48,925 nucleotides of DNA from Erwinia sp. OLFS4 (GTDB taxonomy: Bacteria > Pseudomonadota > Gammaproteobacteria > Enterobacterales > Enterobacteriaceae): positions 1-48,925 of the forward strand of contig NZ_MOMB01000011.1 in NCBI RefSeq assembly GCF_002752165.1, in the 5' to 3' direction. Made by a program: the position numbers and the translations under genes. The notes below the pieces were generated by a model. That model saw only the letters and a list, made by a program, of their open reading frames with translations, was not told the origin of the DNA and did no database searches. Below are positions 28,590 through 39,233 of this stretch, piece after piece; position 1 is the stretch's first letter, and the number at the start of each line of letters is the position of its first letter.

Positions 28590-29757
28590 CCTCCACCACC
28601 CCCACCCAGCCATAACCGCCGGTCGCCGGTTCACCAGCCAGCCAGCGCCTGAGCATATTCATTGCCGTCATTGCCACGGTCTCCTGACGCACCGATAAGC
28701 CGTAATGGGCCAGATTAAGCGTCACCCGCTGGTAAAAACTGCCCTGTGGTGTACGCAAAAGAAAAGCGATGGTATCGTCAGCCCGCAGCGGACCGACCAC
28801 TAACGCCAGCTGGCCGTTGCCGCCACTGGCCGCCATATGCGCGGGCGAGTCATCCAGCGCCGGACTCACACGGGCATCGCATACTGGCGTACCCGCCGAA
28901 GTCAGATGCCAGCTAAGCAGGCCAGCCGTATAACTTTCACACAGGCTGAGTGTCAGCTGACGGGCAGTCAGCGCGGCTGCCAGTCGTGACGGCAACGGGG
29001 TGGTGCCTTCATAAAGCAGGCTGTCGCCCGCAATACGCTGAACCTCAGACCAGACCGCTGCCATCTGCTCAGCGGCAGCGGCCGGACCGGTCAGTTTAAG
29101 TTCAATTATCGGCATTGAAGAGCGGTAACCCATGACGGCCCCCTGGGGCAGAGTCAGACCTTCCAGCTCGCTGGCTAGCGAACTCTCACCGCGGCCAAAG
29201 GTGGTCAACCGCAGGCAAACGGGTGCCGGATCGGGTGAAAACCGCTCCCTGATGCGCGGAATAATTTGCTGGTCGACCATCATTTTAAATTCTGAAGGTA
29301 CGCCCGGTGTGAAAAATACCCAGCAGCGATTAAGTTGCAGAGCAAACCCACAGGCAGTGCCGATGGGGTTATCCAGCATCTCGGCATTTTCCGGAATTTC
29401 AGCTTGCTTGCGATTAGCTGCGGCCATAACCCGACCACGTGCGGCGAACCAGGCTTCCATTGTCTTCAGCCATTGTGGATGCAGCTGGAGTCTGACGCCT
29501 GCCGCCGTGGCGGCTGCCAGCGAACTGAGGTCGTCGCTGGTCGGTCCCAGGCCGCCATTAACGATCAGGACATCCGCTATCTGACTGCGCTGCTGTAATG
29601 CGGCAACCAGCTCTTCCAGCCGATCGCCGACGGTCATACGGCTGCTCATCGGCAGGCCTTCGGAAAACAGTCGCTCTGCCAGCCACGCGGCATTGGTGTC
29701 AACAATCTGCCCGTGCAGCACCTCATCACCGGTTGCCAGCATTTCTACCCGAATCAT
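28576..29757 (-). CDS. yfaY: CinA-like nicotinamide mononucleotide deamidase-related protein YfaY
   Basis: 393 residues from ATG 29757, placed five bases after GGAG and aligned with E. coli YfaY; a GTG at 29763 is too close to that site. The N-terminal molybdopterin-binding-like (COG1058) domain shows ATGDEVLHGQIVDTNAAWLA and NGGLGPTSDDLS, and FFTPGVPSEFK follows. The C-terminal CinA domain is divergent, without the usual catalytic pattern, as in YfaY, so NMN deamidase activity is doubtful; pyrophosphatase activity is reported for this family. E. coli has the gene near nrdAB-yfaE too. Confidence 0.88.
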   Translation of the reverse strand: MIRVEMLATGDEVLHGQIVDTNAAWLAERLFSEGLPMSSRMTVGDRLEELVAALQQRSQIADVLIVNGGLGPTSDDLSSLAAATAAGVRLQLHPQWLKTMEAWFAARGRVMAAANRKQAEIPENAEMLDNPIGTACGFALQLNRCWVFFTPGVPSEFKMMVDQQIIPRIRERFSPDPAPVCLRLTTFGRGESSLASELEGLTLPQGAVMGYRSSMPIIELKLTGPAAAAEQMAAVWSEVQRIAGDSLLYEGTTPLPSRLAAALTARQLTLSLCESYTAGLLSWHLTSAGTPVCDARVSPALDDSPAHMAASGGNGQLALVVGPLRADDTIAFLLRTPQGSFYQRVTLNLAHYGLSVRQETVAMTAMNMLRRWLAGEPATGGYGWVGVVEEQRL

Positions 29758-29829
29758 CTTCACTCCGTCTGCAAAACTTGTTCAGACCATTGTGTTGGCG
29801 GCGGCGCACAAATACAACCGGTTATCAGC

Positions 29830-29860
29830 GACAAAACAAAATGGGGGCCAATCGGCCCCC
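29830..29860 (-). terminator. Terminator after elaB
   Basis: On the minus strand arms GGGGGCC and GGCCCCC with a 4-base loop are followed by ATTTTGTTTTG. Confidence 0.85.
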
Positions 29861-29882
29861 GCACAACGCGACAGACAAAAAT

Positions 29883-30194
29883 TTAGCGTCGCGATAACAG
29901 TAATCCCAGTACCAGCCCGACAGTTGCACCAACGCCAATGCCATGCCAGGGTTTTTCATGCACATAATCATCGGCACGGTACACTGCCTGACGGGCACGC
30001 ACATAGTAATTATCAGACGCATTGCTTACCCGATTTTTAACATTGCTTAGCGTCTTTTCCGCTTTTTTCTTCAGCGCAAGGTATTTCTCGTCCGCCGGGT
30101 CTCCGGATGCGGCAAGAACCTCTTCCAGCGTCTCTGTCAGCAACGCCAGATCGTCATCCAGATTGGTTTCAAGCGGCTCAGCAGATGTTGCCAT
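29883..30194 (-). CDS. elaB: ElaB, C-tail-anchored membrane/ribosome-associated protein (DUF883)
   Basis: 103 residues from ATG 30194, four bases after GGAGG; the longer frame upstream is not conserved. The protein has a charged helical body (LALLTETLEEVLAASGDPADEKYLALKKKAEKTLSNVKNRV) and a C-terminal hydrophobic anchor IGVGATVGLVLGLLLSRR. This is the ElaB/YgaM/YqjD layout; such proteins bind ribosomes, sit at the inner membrane in stationary phase and are RpoS-linked in E. coli. Its terminator follows directly. Confidence 0.93.
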   Translation of the reverse strand: MATSAEPLETNLDDDLALLTETLEEVLAASGDPADEKYLALKKKAEKTLSNVKNRVSNASDNYYVRARQAVYRADDYVHEKPWHGIGVGATVGLVLGLLLSRR

Positions 30195-30558
30195 ATATTC
30201 CTCCGTGTTTACTGTCGATGTCTTCCCCTCCCCTTTAATGCCTGAGCATAAAAGCTGAGCGGGCCGGTGATTATTAACTATAGACAATTTTTCCCGCTGA
30301 CGGCCGGGGCAAAAACCAGGAATGCACTGATTCCGCATCGTTTCGGCAAATTTCAGCTCTGCTATCCCTGCCAGCGGCGGCGCAGGGCGGAAAAAAACGC
30401 CCTTTGTTTGATTTATCTGATAAATTTTCTCTGTACTGAATTTTTAAACTGGCAAAATGTCGTAACGTGCAGTGGCCCGATCACGCCCGGCAATACCGGC
30501 AATGAGCCACATAGCGCAGTCCCCCAATCCTCGATCAGCAAAGGGAAATACTTCTGGC
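30195..30558. promoter_or_regulatory. Divergent region between elaB and opgD
   Basis: 364 bases holding both promoters. A short hairpin, AGGGCG (30384-30389) and CGCCCT (30398-30403), is followed by TTGTTTG and then the AT-rich TTTATCTGATAAATTTT. It could be an attenuator in the opgD leader. No -35/-10 pair is certain and no small gene is seen. Confidence 0.4.
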
Positions 30559-32214
30559 ATGAATCGTAGAATGTTTATGAAAGCGTCGATGGCCTTCGCA
30601 ACCCTGAGCGGGATGTCCGGCCTGTCCACACTGTTTGCACGCTCCGCCTGGGCGGATGCGGCTATCGCCGACGGTACCGCAAAGCAATTTGATTTCGACG
30701 TTCTGAAAAAGCACGCTGCCAGCCTGGCCAGACAAGCATACAGCGGCGTTCCCGCTCCGTTGCCGGCCACCCTGGCCAACCTGACACCGCAGGCTTACAA
30801 CGAAATTGCCTATGACCAGGCGCATTCCTTATGGAACAACATTGAAGGCCGTCAGATTGACGTGCAATTTTTCCATGTTGGCATGGCCTTCAAACGACGG
30901 ATACGCATGTTTTCCGTCGATCCGGCAAACCGGGAAGCGCGTGAAATCCACTTTCGTCCTGAACTGTTTAACTACAACGATGCCCACGTTGACACCGCGC
31001 AGTTGCAGGGTAAAACCGATCTCGGTTTTGCCGGATTCCGGGCATTTAAAGCACCTCAACTCAGCAGCCGCGATATCGTCTCTTTCCTTGGCGCCAGCTA
31101 TTTCCGTGCGGTGGACGAAACCTATCAGTACGGTCTGTCGGCGCGCGGCGTCGCCATTAACACCTTCAGCACCGGCGAAGAAGAGTTTCCCGACTTTACC
31201 GCGTTCTGGTTTGAAACGCCGAAGGCAGGCGACACCACATTTACCGTCTATGCCTTGCTGGACGGGCCCAGCTGTACCGGCGCGTTTCGCTTCATTATCC
31301 ACTGTGAAGAAAAACGGGTAGTAATGGAAATTGAAAACAATCTTTACGCCCGTAAAGATATAAAACAGCTGGGTATTGCGCCAATGACGACGATGTTTAG
31401 CTGTGGCACTAACGAGCGCAGAATGTGCGATACCATCCATCCACAGATTCATGACTCCGACCGTCTTGCCATGTGGACCGGTAAAGGAGAATGGATCTGC
31501 CGGCCGCTGAATAATCCCCAGCGCCTGACCTATAACGCCTTTGCCGATGAAAATCCACGCGGCTTTGGCATGTTACAGACCGACCATAATTTTGATGATT
31601 ATCAGGATGTGATTGGCTGGTATAACAAGCGTCCCAGTCTGTGGGTTGAGCCACTTGGCAAATGGGGTAAAGGCTCCATTGAGATGATGGAAATCCCGAC
31701 AACCGGTGAAACGCTTGATAATATCGTCTGCTTCTGGCAACCGGATAATGCCATCGTCGCCGGCAGCCAGCACAGCTTCTCTTATAAACTTTACTGGAGT
31801 GGTCTGCCGCCGGTGCAAAGCAACCTGGCGCGCGTTTACGCCACCCGGACCGGCATGGGCGGGTTTCCTGAAGGCTGGGCACCGGGCGAGCACTATCCGC
31901 AAGTCTGGGCTCGTCGCTTTGCCGTTGACTTTATCGGTGGCGATCTCAACGCGGCGGCGCCGAAAGGCATCACCCCGGTGATCGACGTCAGTGCCGGCAG
32001 TATTAAGCAAGTGGAAATTCTCTACGTCGAGCCTTTTAACGGCTATCGCATCCTGTTTGACTGGTATCCTGCCAGCGACGCGACCGAGGCCATAGATATG
32101 CGTCTTTATCTGCGTACCGGCAATGAAACGCTTAGCGAAACCTGGCTTTATCAGTACATTCCGCCGTCAGCAGATAAGCGGAAATATGTCGATGACCGCC
32201 AGATGCACAGCTGA
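30559..32214 (+). CDS. opgD: Periplasmic glucan biosynthesis protein OpgD (MdoD), Tat-exported
   Basis: 551 residues from ATG 30559, the E. coli length; the longer frame is not conserved. The N-terminus [18 protein letters not shown] carries a twin-arginine signal, cleaved after SAWA. OpgD acts on osmoregulated periplasmic glucans; OpgD/OpgG have a beta-sandwich glucan-modifying domain. Conserved blocks include [61 protein letters not shown] and [13 protein letters not shown]. Its place between elaB and elaA differs from E. coli, where it stands elsewhere on the chromosome. Glucan state and Rcs signalling are known to be linked. Confidence 0.96.
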   Translation: MNRRMFMKASMAFATLSGMSGLSTLFARSAWADAAIADGTAKQFDFDVLKKHAASLARQAYSGVPAPLPATLANLTPQAYNEIAYDQAHSLWNNIEGRQIDVQFFHVGMAFKRRIRMFSVDPANREAREIHFRPELFNYNDAHVDTAQLQGKTDLGFAGFRAFKAPQLSSRDIVSFLGASYFRAVDETYQYGLSARGVAINTFSTGEEEFPDFTAFWFETPKAGDTTFTVYALLDGPSCTGAFRFIIHCEEKRVVMEIENNLYARKDIKQLGIAPMTTMFSCGTNERRMCDTIHPQIHDSDRLAMWTGKGEWICRPLNNPQRLTYNAFADENPRGFGMLQTDHNFDDYQDVIGWYNKRPSLWVEPLGKWGKGSIEMMEIPTTGETLDNIVCFWQPDNAIVAGSQHSFSYKLYWSGLPPVQSNLARVYATRTGMGGFPEGWAPGEHYPQVWARRFAVDFIGGDLNAAAPKGITPVIDVSAGSIKQVEILYVEPFNGYRILFDWYPASDATEAIDMRLYLRTGNETLSETWLYQYIPPSADKRKYVDDRQMHS

Positions 32215-32223
32215 TCGTCCCTG

Positions 32224-32250
32224 TCGCCCTCATCATGAGGGCGATTTTTT
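32224..32250 (+). terminator. Terminator after opgD
   Basis: Arms TCGCCCTCAT (32224-32233) and ATGAGGGCGA (32235-32244) followed by six T. It overlaps the stop codon of convergent elaA by two bases. Confidence 0.88.
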
Positions 32251-32701
32251 AGCCGTTCTGCATATCAACGTGCAGAATATTATCTTCCAGATAAGGCTCG
32301 CTAACCGGATAGAAACCAAACTGTCCATAGAAATGCTGCAAATGTGCCTGCGCTGATAAAAACAGCGGGCGTTGCGGCCAGTCGTGCTGACAACATGCCA
32401 GGGTGCGTCTCATCAGCTGCTGACCAACACCACTCCCCCTGACCGACTGTGACACAACCACCCGGCCAATTTTTAGCGGTTTCGCCGCCTGCACCGGTAC
32501 CAGTATCCGGGCACAGGCTACCATCTGATCCTGCAGCGTTCCCAGTATATGACGGTTCTCTCCGCGCAGGTCCTGACCATCAATATCCTCATATGCACAG
32601 TTCTGCTCAACGATAAACACCTGGTTGCGCAGCGCCAACAACGCATAAAGCTGCTCTGTTGTTAATTCGCTATGATGCAGATCCTGCCATGTCACATCCA
32701 T
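32249..32701 (-). CDS. elaA: GNAT-family acetyltransferase ElaA
   Basis: 150 residues from ATG 32701, five bases after AGGAGC; a longer in-frame start at 32779 is not conserved. E. coli ElaA has 153. GNAT motif A is visible as IGRVVVSQSVRGSGVGQQLMRRTL, with the acetyl-CoA-binding R-G-x-G-V-G-Q segment, and the C-terminal LSAQAHLQHFYGQFGFYPVSEPYLEDNILH follows the family pattern. The substrate is unknown. It lies between opgD and nuoN, on the same strand as nuo but after the nuo terminator. Confidence 0.93.
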   Translation of the reverse strand: MDVTWQDLHHSELTTEQLYALLALRNQVFIVEQNCAYEDIDGQDLRGENRHILGTLQDQMVACARILVPVQAAKPLKIGRVVVSQSVRGSGVGQQLMRRTLACCQHDWPQRPLFLSAQAHLQHFYGQFGFYPVSEPYLEDNILHVDMQNG

Positions 32702-32842
32702 ACATAATGCTCCTGAGTTGTCCGGTGTCATGTCGTCATCGCCTATCATCGCTGGCGGCAGCCTGATTGTCGATAACAACAGGGCTGAATCTGTCCACGC
32801 CGTCCTGTCACCAGCCAGCGTGCCGCAATGCCCGAAAGAAGG

Positions 32843-32867
32843 ATAAAAAAAGGGCGCCTGAGCGCCC
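32843..32867 (-). terminator. Terminator of the nuo operon
   Basis: On the minus strand arms GGGCGC and GCGCCC with a 4-base loop are followed by seven T, 19 bases after the nuoN stop. Confidence 0.9.
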
Positions 32868-32885
32868 GTTGTATACTTTTATCGC

Positions 32886-34343
32886 TTACATCAACGGCTG
32901 AGCCATTTGTACCAGGCTAATCAGCGGCTGCGGATACACCCCCAGAGCCAGCACCAGGATCGCCGAAATCAATACCACCACGCCGCCGGCGGTCAGCGCC
33001 CAGTTATCCGGGGTATTGCGATGCAACAGCTCCGGCGGATTCAGGTAAAGGCTGACCGTTACGCGCAGATAGTAGTAAAGGCCAATAGCGCTGCCCACGA
33101 CCACAGCAGCAGTCAGCCACCACAGATGCGCGTTAACCGCCACTGCCAGCACATAGAATTTACCGATAAAGCCAAGTGTGATTGGAATACCTGCCAGCGA
33201 CAACATCATAATTGTCATTACGGCGGCCAGAATCGGCCGATGCCAGAACAGACCACGATAAGAGTAAAGCGATTCTGCATCGGGACCACGGTAGGGACTG
33301 GACATCAGGCTGACGACACCAAACGACCCCAGGCTGCTGAACAGATAACCGGCCAGATACACGCCAACGGTTTCCAGCGGCAGCTGATGACGCTGTACGG
33401 CAATCAGCGCTACCAGCAGGTAGCCAAGATGCGCAATGGAGGAATAGCCCAGCAGACGTTTAATGTTGCTCTGGGAAATAGCCATGATGTTGCCAAACAA
33501 AATAGAGGCAAAAGCAATCAGTGCCAGCACCACGCGTACCGATTCATCATCGGTTACCGGTGCATACAGGAACAGACGCATCACCACGGCAAAAATAGCA
33601 ATTTTGCTGGCGGTGGCGAGGAAAGTTGAAACCGGTGCGGGTGCCCCCTGATAAACGTCCGGTGTCCAGAGATGAAACGGTACCAGCGACAGCTTAAAGC
33701 CAAGGCCAACAATCATCATGCCGACACCAATCAGCAGCAGTGGCTGCGCAATAAGGCCATCGTTGAGACTGTGTCCAAGCCCGGCGAATCCCAGATTGCC
33801 GGAATTAGCATAAATCAGCGCAATACCAAACAGCAGGAACGACGAGGCCGCCGCTGACAAAATGGTGTATTTGATGCTGGCTTCCAGTGAACGCTTCTGA
33901 CGATAGGCATAGCCAGTCAGACCAAACAGCGGTAATGAAATCAGTTCAATACCGAGAAACAGTGAAGCAAGGTGGTTGGCACTGGCCAGCAGCAAACCGC
34001 CCAGCGCGGCAATCAGGACCAGCAGATAAAACTCTTCTTTATTATCAGGCAGCCCCACCAGCCACGGATAGGCAAAAGTACAGGTTGCCAGACTGGCAAG
34101 CAGCACCAGCCCGCTGTAAAGCATTGCATAGCCGTCAACACGCAGTAACGGCGTAACGTCCATCGGGCCGGCATGGCCAACAAACCAGAGCGACAACAGC
34201 GCCAGGTTGAGGCCAATCACGGTCAGAGTGGCATTGACGAAATGATTGCGTCGCCACGCAATGGAGAGCATCACCACCACCACCGTCAATCCGACGATCA
34301 ACAGCGGCAGCAGTGCGATCAGTTGTTGAGATGTTATTGTCAT
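32886..34343 (-). CDS. nuoN: NADH:quinone oxidoreductase subunit N
   Basis: 485 residues, identical in length to E. coli. NuoN is one of three antiporter-like proton-pumping subunits in the complex I membrane arm, next to NuoJ/K, with about 14 membrane helices. Clear family blocks: [67 protein letters not shown] and [19 protein letters not shown]. It is the last nuo gene, starting six bases after nuoM. Confidence 0.98.
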   Translation of the reverse strand: MTITSQQLIALLPLLIVGLTVVVVMLSIAWRRNHFVNATLTVIGLNLALLSLWFVGHAGPMDVTPLLRVDGYAMLYSGLVLLASLATCTFAYPWLVGLPDNKEEFYLLVLIAALGGLLLASANHLASLFLGIELISLPLFGLTGYAYRQKRSLEASIKYTILSAAASSFLLFGIALIYANSGNLGFAGLGHSLNDGLIAQPLLLIGVGMMIVGLGFKLSLVPFHLWTPDVYQGAPAPVSTFLATASKIAIFAVVMRLFLYAPVTDDESVRVVLALIAFASILFGNIMAISQSNIKRLLGYSSIAHLGYLLVALIAVQRHQLPLETVGVYLAGYLFSSLGSFGVVSLMSSPYRGPDAESLYSYRGLFWHRPILAAVMTIMMLSLAGIPITLGFIGKFYVLAVAVNAHLWWLTAAVVVGSAIGLYYYLRVTVSLYLNPPELLHRNTPDNWALTAGGVVVLISAILVLALGVYPQPLISLVQMAQPLM

Positions 34344-34349
34344 GGCGAA

Positions 34350-35870
34350 TTACGGCCTTGTAGTTGAAATTGAAGCATTAAACCACTGCTGAATATTGCT
34401 CATCGCGGCGTGCGACGTATCCATGATCGGCTGCGGATAAACCCCCAGCAGCAGCAGCAGAACCACCAGCACCATAATCATGGTAAATTCACGGGTCGTC
34501 ATTCCCTTCAGGGGCGTTTCCGACTTAGGCGCACCGTAGTAAGCGCGTTGCATCATGATCAGTGAATACACCGAGGCGAACACCAGACCAAAAGTGGCAA
34601 TCACAATAATCACCGGCACCACCTGGTAGCTACCGGTCAGGATCATAAACTCGCCGACAAAGTTACCGGTGCCGGGCATGCCAAGATTTGCCACCGCAAA
34701 GAACAGTGACAGCCCCGGAATCCATTTAATCCGTTTCCATAACCCGCCCATCTGACGCATGTCACGGGTGTGCAAACGTTCATACAGTTGCCCGCAAAGA
34801 ATAAACAAGGCGGCCGCTGACAGGCCGTGGGCAATCATCTGCACTACCGCCCCATGGAAGGCCAGCTGGCTGCCGGTATAAATCGCAATCAACACGAAGC
34901 CCATATGCGAAATTGAGGTATAGGCAATCAGTCGCTTAATATCGGTCTGGGAAAACGCCATCCAGGCACCGTAGAAAATGCCAATCAGCGCCAGAATCAT
35001 CACCACCGGAGCGAAGGCCGCCGAGGCGTGCGGAAACAGCGGCAGGCTAAAACGCAGTAAACCATAAGCCGCGGTTTTCAACAGAATGCCGGCCAGGTCA
35101 ACCGAACCTGCCGTCGGCGCCTGACTGTGCGCATCCGGTAACCAGCCATGCAGCGGCACCACCGGCATTTTAACCGCGAAGGCGATAAAAAAGCCCAGCA
35201 TCAGCAGGAATTCCACCCCATGTGACATCGGGGTTTTCAGCAGATCCTGATAATTAAACGTCCACACGCTGGTGGCATTGTAGTGCACAAACACCAGTGC
35301 CAGGATGGCGATTAGCATCACCAGACCGCTGGCCTGGGTATAGATAAAAAATTTGGTCGCCGCATAAATGCGGGTTTTACCGTCCGATGAGCTGTGTCCC
35401 CAGAGTGCAATGAGGAAATACATCGGCACCAGCATCATCTCCCAGAAGAAGAAGAACAGGAACATGTCAATGGCAAGAAACACACCAATAACACCGCCGA
35501 GGATCCACAGCAGATTCAGGTAAAAGAAGCCTTGCCGGTCCTGAATTTCCTGCCACGAGCAGAGGATAGCCATGACACCCAGCAGACCGGTTAATACCAC
35601 CATCAGCAGTGACAGGCCATCCAGTGCCAGATGAAAGCTGATACCAAAGCGCGGGATCCAGCTCAGCAAAAATTGAGACTGCCATTGCGGTATGCCCGCA
35701 GGCTGAGTCAGGGAATAGCCGCCTTGCAGCCACAACTGCAGCGACAAAGCCAGCGTCAGTCCCATCGCGATTAACGCGATCCAGCGGGGTAATCTTATGC
35801 TGAAGCGCTCACACTGCCAGCTCAGAAAGCCGCCGATAAACGGGATGAGGATTAGCCAGGGTAATAACAT
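34350..35870 (-). CDS. nuoM: NADH:quinone oxidoreductase subunit M
   Basis: 506 residues (E. coli 509). A middle antiporter-like proton channel of the complex I membrane arm, about 14 helices. Conserved segments include FFFWEMMLVPMYFLIALWG with the key glutamate, VKMPVVPLHGWLPDAHSQAPTAGSVDLAG and DIKRLIAYTSISHMGFVLI. It is separated from nuoL by 115 bases without a clear feature; a similar spacer exists in E. coli. Confidence 0.98.
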   Translation of the reverse strand: MLLPWLILIPFIGGFLSWQCERFSIRLPRWIALIAMGLTLALSLQLWLQGGYSLTQPAGIPQWQSQFLLSWIPRFGISFHLALDGLSLLMVVLTGLLGVMAILCSWQEIQDRQGFFYLNLLWILGGVIGVFLAIDMFLFFFFWEMMLVPMYFLIALWGHSSSDGKTRIYAATKFFIYTQASGLVMLIAILALVFVHYNATSVWTFNYQDLLKTPMSHGVEFLLMLGFFIAFAVKMPVVPLHGWLPDAHSQAPTAGSVDLAGILLKTAAYGLLRFSLPLFPHASAAFAPVVMILALIGIFYGAWMAFSQTDIKRLIAYTSISHMGFVLIAIYTGSQLAFHGAVVQMIAHGLSAAALFILCGQLYERLHTRDMRQMGGLWKRIKWIPGLSLFFAVANLGMPGTGNFVGEFMILTGSYQVVPVIIVIATFGLVFASVYSLIMMQRAYYGAPKSETPLKGMTTREFTMIMVLVVLLLLLGVYPQPIMDTSHAAMSNIQQWFNASISTTRP

Positions 35871-35985
35871 GGCAGTTTATGTCCCTTTCTTTAAATTCTG
35901 GCGGGCGCATCTTCAAACCTGCCCAGCCGAATATTCTCTTTTAAATTCTTAAGGAATGAAGAACAGGCTTCATCCCGCCACACAC

Positions 35986-37821
35986 TTAAACCATCAGCAA
36001 CAACGTCAGCACCACCAGCGCCCCGATGCTCATTGACGCAGCGTACCAACGTATCTGGCCGTTTTCGCTTAAAACCAGCCCCTTGTTAGTAATACGCGTA
36101 AACAGCGCGGGAATGGTCATCAGTGCGTCCAGCGGGTCGCGCATCAGCAGCCGTGCGATTGCTTTGTAAGGCTTAACGAAAATCAGATCGTACAGCCAGT
36201 CGAAGCCCCATGCGGCAAACCACCAGGCTGATAACAAACGCCCTACGCTGCTGCCGGCAACACGGCTAACCAGACGCCGCTTACCGAGCCACAATGCCGC
36301 GGCAATCAGAATGCCGATAATCGCCACCGCACCGGAGGTAATTTCCAGGGTAATTTTACCGGTTTCTCCAAAGTGATTTTCCGGCAAAACACCGGCAAGC
36401 GGTGGGGTAATCAGCGCGCCGACAAAAGTGGACAGTACCAGTAAGATGAGTAACGGCAGATGGTGGGTGATTCCTTTACCCGCATGCGCATGAATTTTTT
36501 CTTCGCCGTGAAAGACGATAAAAATCATGCGGAAGGTATAAATTGACGTCAGAAACGCACCCACAAGGCCGGCCAGCATCAGATGGCTATGGCCATTAGC
36601 CAGCGCCCCGAACAGAATTTCATCTTTACTGTAGAAACCGGCGGTAATCAGCGGCAGCGCTGCCAGCGCCGCCCCACCGACCAGAAAGCAGGTATAGACC
36701 AGCGGGATGCTTTTGCGCAATCCACCCATTTTAAAGATATTCTGCTCGTGATGGCAGGCAAGAATTACCGAGCCTGAAGACAGGAACAGCAGCGCTTTAA
36801 AGAATGCGTGTGTCATCAGATGGAAAATCGCCGCATCCCAGGCCTGAACGCCCAGCGCCAGAAACATATAACCAATCTGACTCATCGTGGAGTAAGCCAG
36901 CACGCGTTTGATATCGGTTTGTACCAAGGCAGCGAAACCCGCCAGCACCAGGGTGATGGCACCGACAATACCCACCAGATGTAACACTTCTGGCGTCAGC
37001 AGGAACAGGCCATGACTGCGTGCAATCAGATATACCCCGGCGGTAACCATGGTAGCGGCATGGATCAAAGCCGAGACGGGAGTCGGACCGGCCATGGCAT
37101 CGGCAAGCCAGGTTTGTAACGGCAACTGCGCCGATTTACCCACGGCGCCACCCAGCAACATCAGGGTAGCCCACTGCAAGGGGGTATTGTCAGCAGCAAA
37201 ATGCGCCGGCGCCAGCTGTGCCATTTCGTGAAAATTGAGCGTCCCCAGCTGGTTATAAAGAATAAACAGCGCAAAGGCGAGAAACACGTCGCCAACGCGG
37301 GTAATGATAAATGCCTTCATCGCCGCCGCGCCGTTTTTGGCATCGGTATAGTAAAAACCAATCAACAGATAAGAGCACAGCCCTACCCCTTCCCAACCGA
37401 GATACATCAGCATCAGGTTATCGGCCAGTACCAGAACCACCATGCTGGCAATAAACAGGTTGGTATAGGCGAAGAAACGGGAATACCCTTCTTCGCCGCG
37501 CATATACCAGGAGGCAAACATATGAATCAGGAAACCCACACCGGTAACCACTGACAGCATGGTCAGTGACAGGCCATCCAGCGTCAGATTGACTTTGATA
37601 TCAAACTGCCCCACATGCATCCAGGTCCAGAGCGCCTGAGTATAAGGTTGCTGCCCCTGACTGAAAAAATTAACCCCGACATACAGGGTCACCAACGCTG
37701 CCAGTCCGACAGCACCGGTACCAATCGTTGCCGACAGGTTTTCAGACCAGCGCCCGCGTGAAAATGCCAGCAGTAAAAAGCCGATCAGCGGGAAGAGTAT
37801 GGTTAAATAAAGAAGATTCAT
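35986..37821 (-). CDS. nuoL: NADH:quinone oxidoreductase subunit L
   Basis: 611 residues (E. coli 613). The distal proton channel of complex I, whose long amphipathic helix HL near the C-terminus runs back along the membrane arm. Key antiporter regions are present: [52 protein letters not shown] and [22 protein letters not shown]. The start overlaps the nuoK stop by four bases (ATGA). Confidence 0.98.
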   Translation of the reverse strand: MNLLYLTILFPLIGFLLLAFSRGRWSENLSATIGTGAVGLAALVTLYVGVNFFSQGQQPYTQALWTWMHVGQFDIKVNLTLDGLSLTMLSVVTGVGFLIHMFASWYMRGEEGYSRFFAYTNLFIASMVVLVLADNLMLMYLGWEGVGLCSYLLIGFYYTDAKNGAAAMKAFIITRVGDVFLAFALFILYNQLGTLNFHEMAQLAPAHFAADNTPLQWATLMLLGGAVGKSAQLPLQTWLADAMAGPTPVSALIHAATMVTAGVYLIARSHGLFLLTPEVLHLVGIVGAITLVLAGFAALVQTDIKRVLAYSTMSQIGYMFLALGVQAWDAAIFHLMTHAFFKALLFLSSGSVILACHHEQNIFKMGGLRKSIPLVYTCFLVGGAALAALPLITAGFYSKDEILFGALANGHSHLMLAGLVGAFLTSIYTFRMIFIVFHGEEKIHAHAGKGITHHLPLLILLVLSTFVGALITPPLAGVLPENHFGETGKITLEITSGAVAIIGILIAAALWLGKRRLVSRVAGSSVGRLLSAWWFAAWGFDWLYDLIFVKPYKAIARLLMRDPLDALMTIPALFTRITNKGLVLSENGQIRWYAASMSIGALVVLTLLLMV

Positions 37822-38120
37822 CCGCGCATCTCGCTCACAGTATCAATGTTCAGGTTCTGACGACGGCGATGCAGCTGCAACAGTAACGCCAGGCCAATGC
37901 TGGCTTCAGCGGCCGCCAGGCTGATAGCCAGAATATACATGACCTGACCGTCGGCTTGTCCCCAGTAGCTTCCTGCAACCACCAGCGCTAATGCCGCGGC
38001 ATTGATCATGATCTCAAGGCTAATCAGCATAAACAGCAAGTTTCGCCGGATCATCAGACCAGTCAGCCCAAGCACAAACAGTATGGCGGCCAGAATGAGC
38101 CCGTGTTGCAAAGGGATCAT
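37818..38120 (-). CDS. nuoK: NADH:quinone oxidoreductase subunit K
   Basis: 100 residues, as in E. coli; three membrane helices with glutamates of the proton path ([14 protein letters not shown] and [18 protein letters not shown]). It overlaps nuoJ and nuoL by four bases each, so the three are translationally coupled. Confidence 0.98.
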   Translation of the reverse strand: MIPLQHGLILAAILFVLGLTGLMIRRNLLFMLISLEIMINAAALALVVAGSYWGQADGQVMYILAISLAAAEASIGLALLLQLHRRRQNLNIDTVSEMRG

Positions 38121-38668
38121 ACGTGCTCCTCCTTTTTACTTTTTCCATCATTCTGACGGGATGTCTGTGCATCAGCCGCACGCTCTTCGCGTCCGACATG
38201 AAATGCCACAACCAGTCCGGCCAGCAGCAGCATAGATGCCAGTTCAACCGCCAGTACATAAGGACCAAACAGACTGATACCCACGGCTTTCGCATCTATC
38301 ATTACGCCATCAATGCCCTGATCGTTCAGCGAGTGAATGGCATACACCATCACGCACAGCAGGATAAAAGACAGCACCGACGGACCAACCCAGGCAGATG
38401 GCTGTAACCAGCGTCGCTCCTGTTCCTGCGTGGTATCACCCAGATTGAGCATCATGACAACGAAAACAAACAGCACCATAATGGCACCGGCATAGACGAT
38501 AATTTCCAGCGCACCGGCAAAGACGGCACCCAGCGCAAAGAAAACCCCTGCGACCGCCAGCAACGAAATGATCAGATAAAGCAGTGCATGAACCGGGTTG
38601 GTACCGGAAATTACCCGCAGGGTTGCCAGTATTGCCACGACACCGCATATGTAAAACGCAAATTCCAT
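38117..38668 (-). CDS. nuoJ: NADH:quinone oxidoreductase subunit J
   Basis: 183 residues (E. coli 184), five predicted membrane helices. The helix carrying the pi-bulge and the conserved tyrosine and glycine, [20 protein letters not shown], is intact; it couples quinone reduction to proton pumping. The C-terminus is charged and variable ([21 protein letters not shown]). It starts ten bases after nuoI. Confidence 0.97.
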   Translation of the reverse strand: MEFAFYICGVVAILATLRVISGTNPVHALLYLIISLLAVAGVFFALGAVFAGALEIIVYAGAIMVLFVFVVMMLNLGDTTQEQERRWLQPSAWVGPSVLSFILLCVMVYAIHSLNDQGIDGVMIDAKAVGISLFGPYVLAVELASMLLLAGLVVAFHVGREERAADAQTSRQNDGKSKKEEHV

Positions 38669-38678
38669 CTCTGGCTCC

Positions 38679-39221
38679 TTAAGGTAACAAGCCTTTGACG
38701 TCGATAGGCCGGGCTTCGTTTTCTGCGTCGCCTTTATCTTTGCCTTCGATCGCCATGCCAGCCATACGGTAGAAGTTATATTCCGGATATTTACCCGGCC
38801 CTGAAATCAGCAGGTCTTCTTTTTCGTACACCAGATCCTGACGCTTAAATTCACCCAGCTCGAAATCCGGCGTTAGCTGGATTGCGGTGGTCGGGCAGGC
38901 TTCTTCACATAAGCCACAGAAAATACAGCGCGAGAAGTTAATGCGGAAAAATTCCGGATACCAGCGGCCATCCTGCATCTCGGCTTTCTGCAACGAAATA
39001 CAGCCTACCGGACAGGCAACCGCACAGAGATTACAGGCCACACAACGTTCTGCGCCATCAGGATCGCGGGTCAGCACAATACGGCCGCGGTAACGAGGCG
39101 GCAGATACACCGGCTCTTCCGGATACATCTGGGTTTCACGTTTGGCAAACGCGTGCATCCCAATCATCCAGATACTGCGCACCGTGGTTCCAAAACCAAC
39201 GACAATATCTTTTAATGTCAT
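38679..39221 (-). CDS. nuoI: NADH:quinone oxidoreductase subunit I
   Basis: 180 residues, as in E. coli. It carries clusters N6a and N6b: both ferredoxin motifs are present, [15 protein letters not shown] and [14 protein letters not shown]. These pass electrons toward NuoB. It starts 12 bases after nuoH. Confidence 0.98.
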   Translation of the reverse strand: MTLKDIVVGFGTTVRSIWMIGMHAFAKRETQMYPEEPVYLPPRYRGRIVLTRDPDGAERCVACNLCAVACPVGCISLQKAEMQDGRWYPEFFRINFSRCIFCGLCEEACPTTAIQLTPDFELGEFKRQDLVYEKEDLLISGPGKYPEYNFYRMAGMAIEGKDKGDAENEARPIDVKGLLP

Positions 39222-39233
39222 AATGTTAACCCC

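Noticed and set aside
32907..33629. Long plus-strand frame antisense to nuoN (240 codons)
   Set aside because: Glutamine- and histidine-rich translation typical of the reverse of hydrophobic membrane protein codons; no ribosome site or homology.
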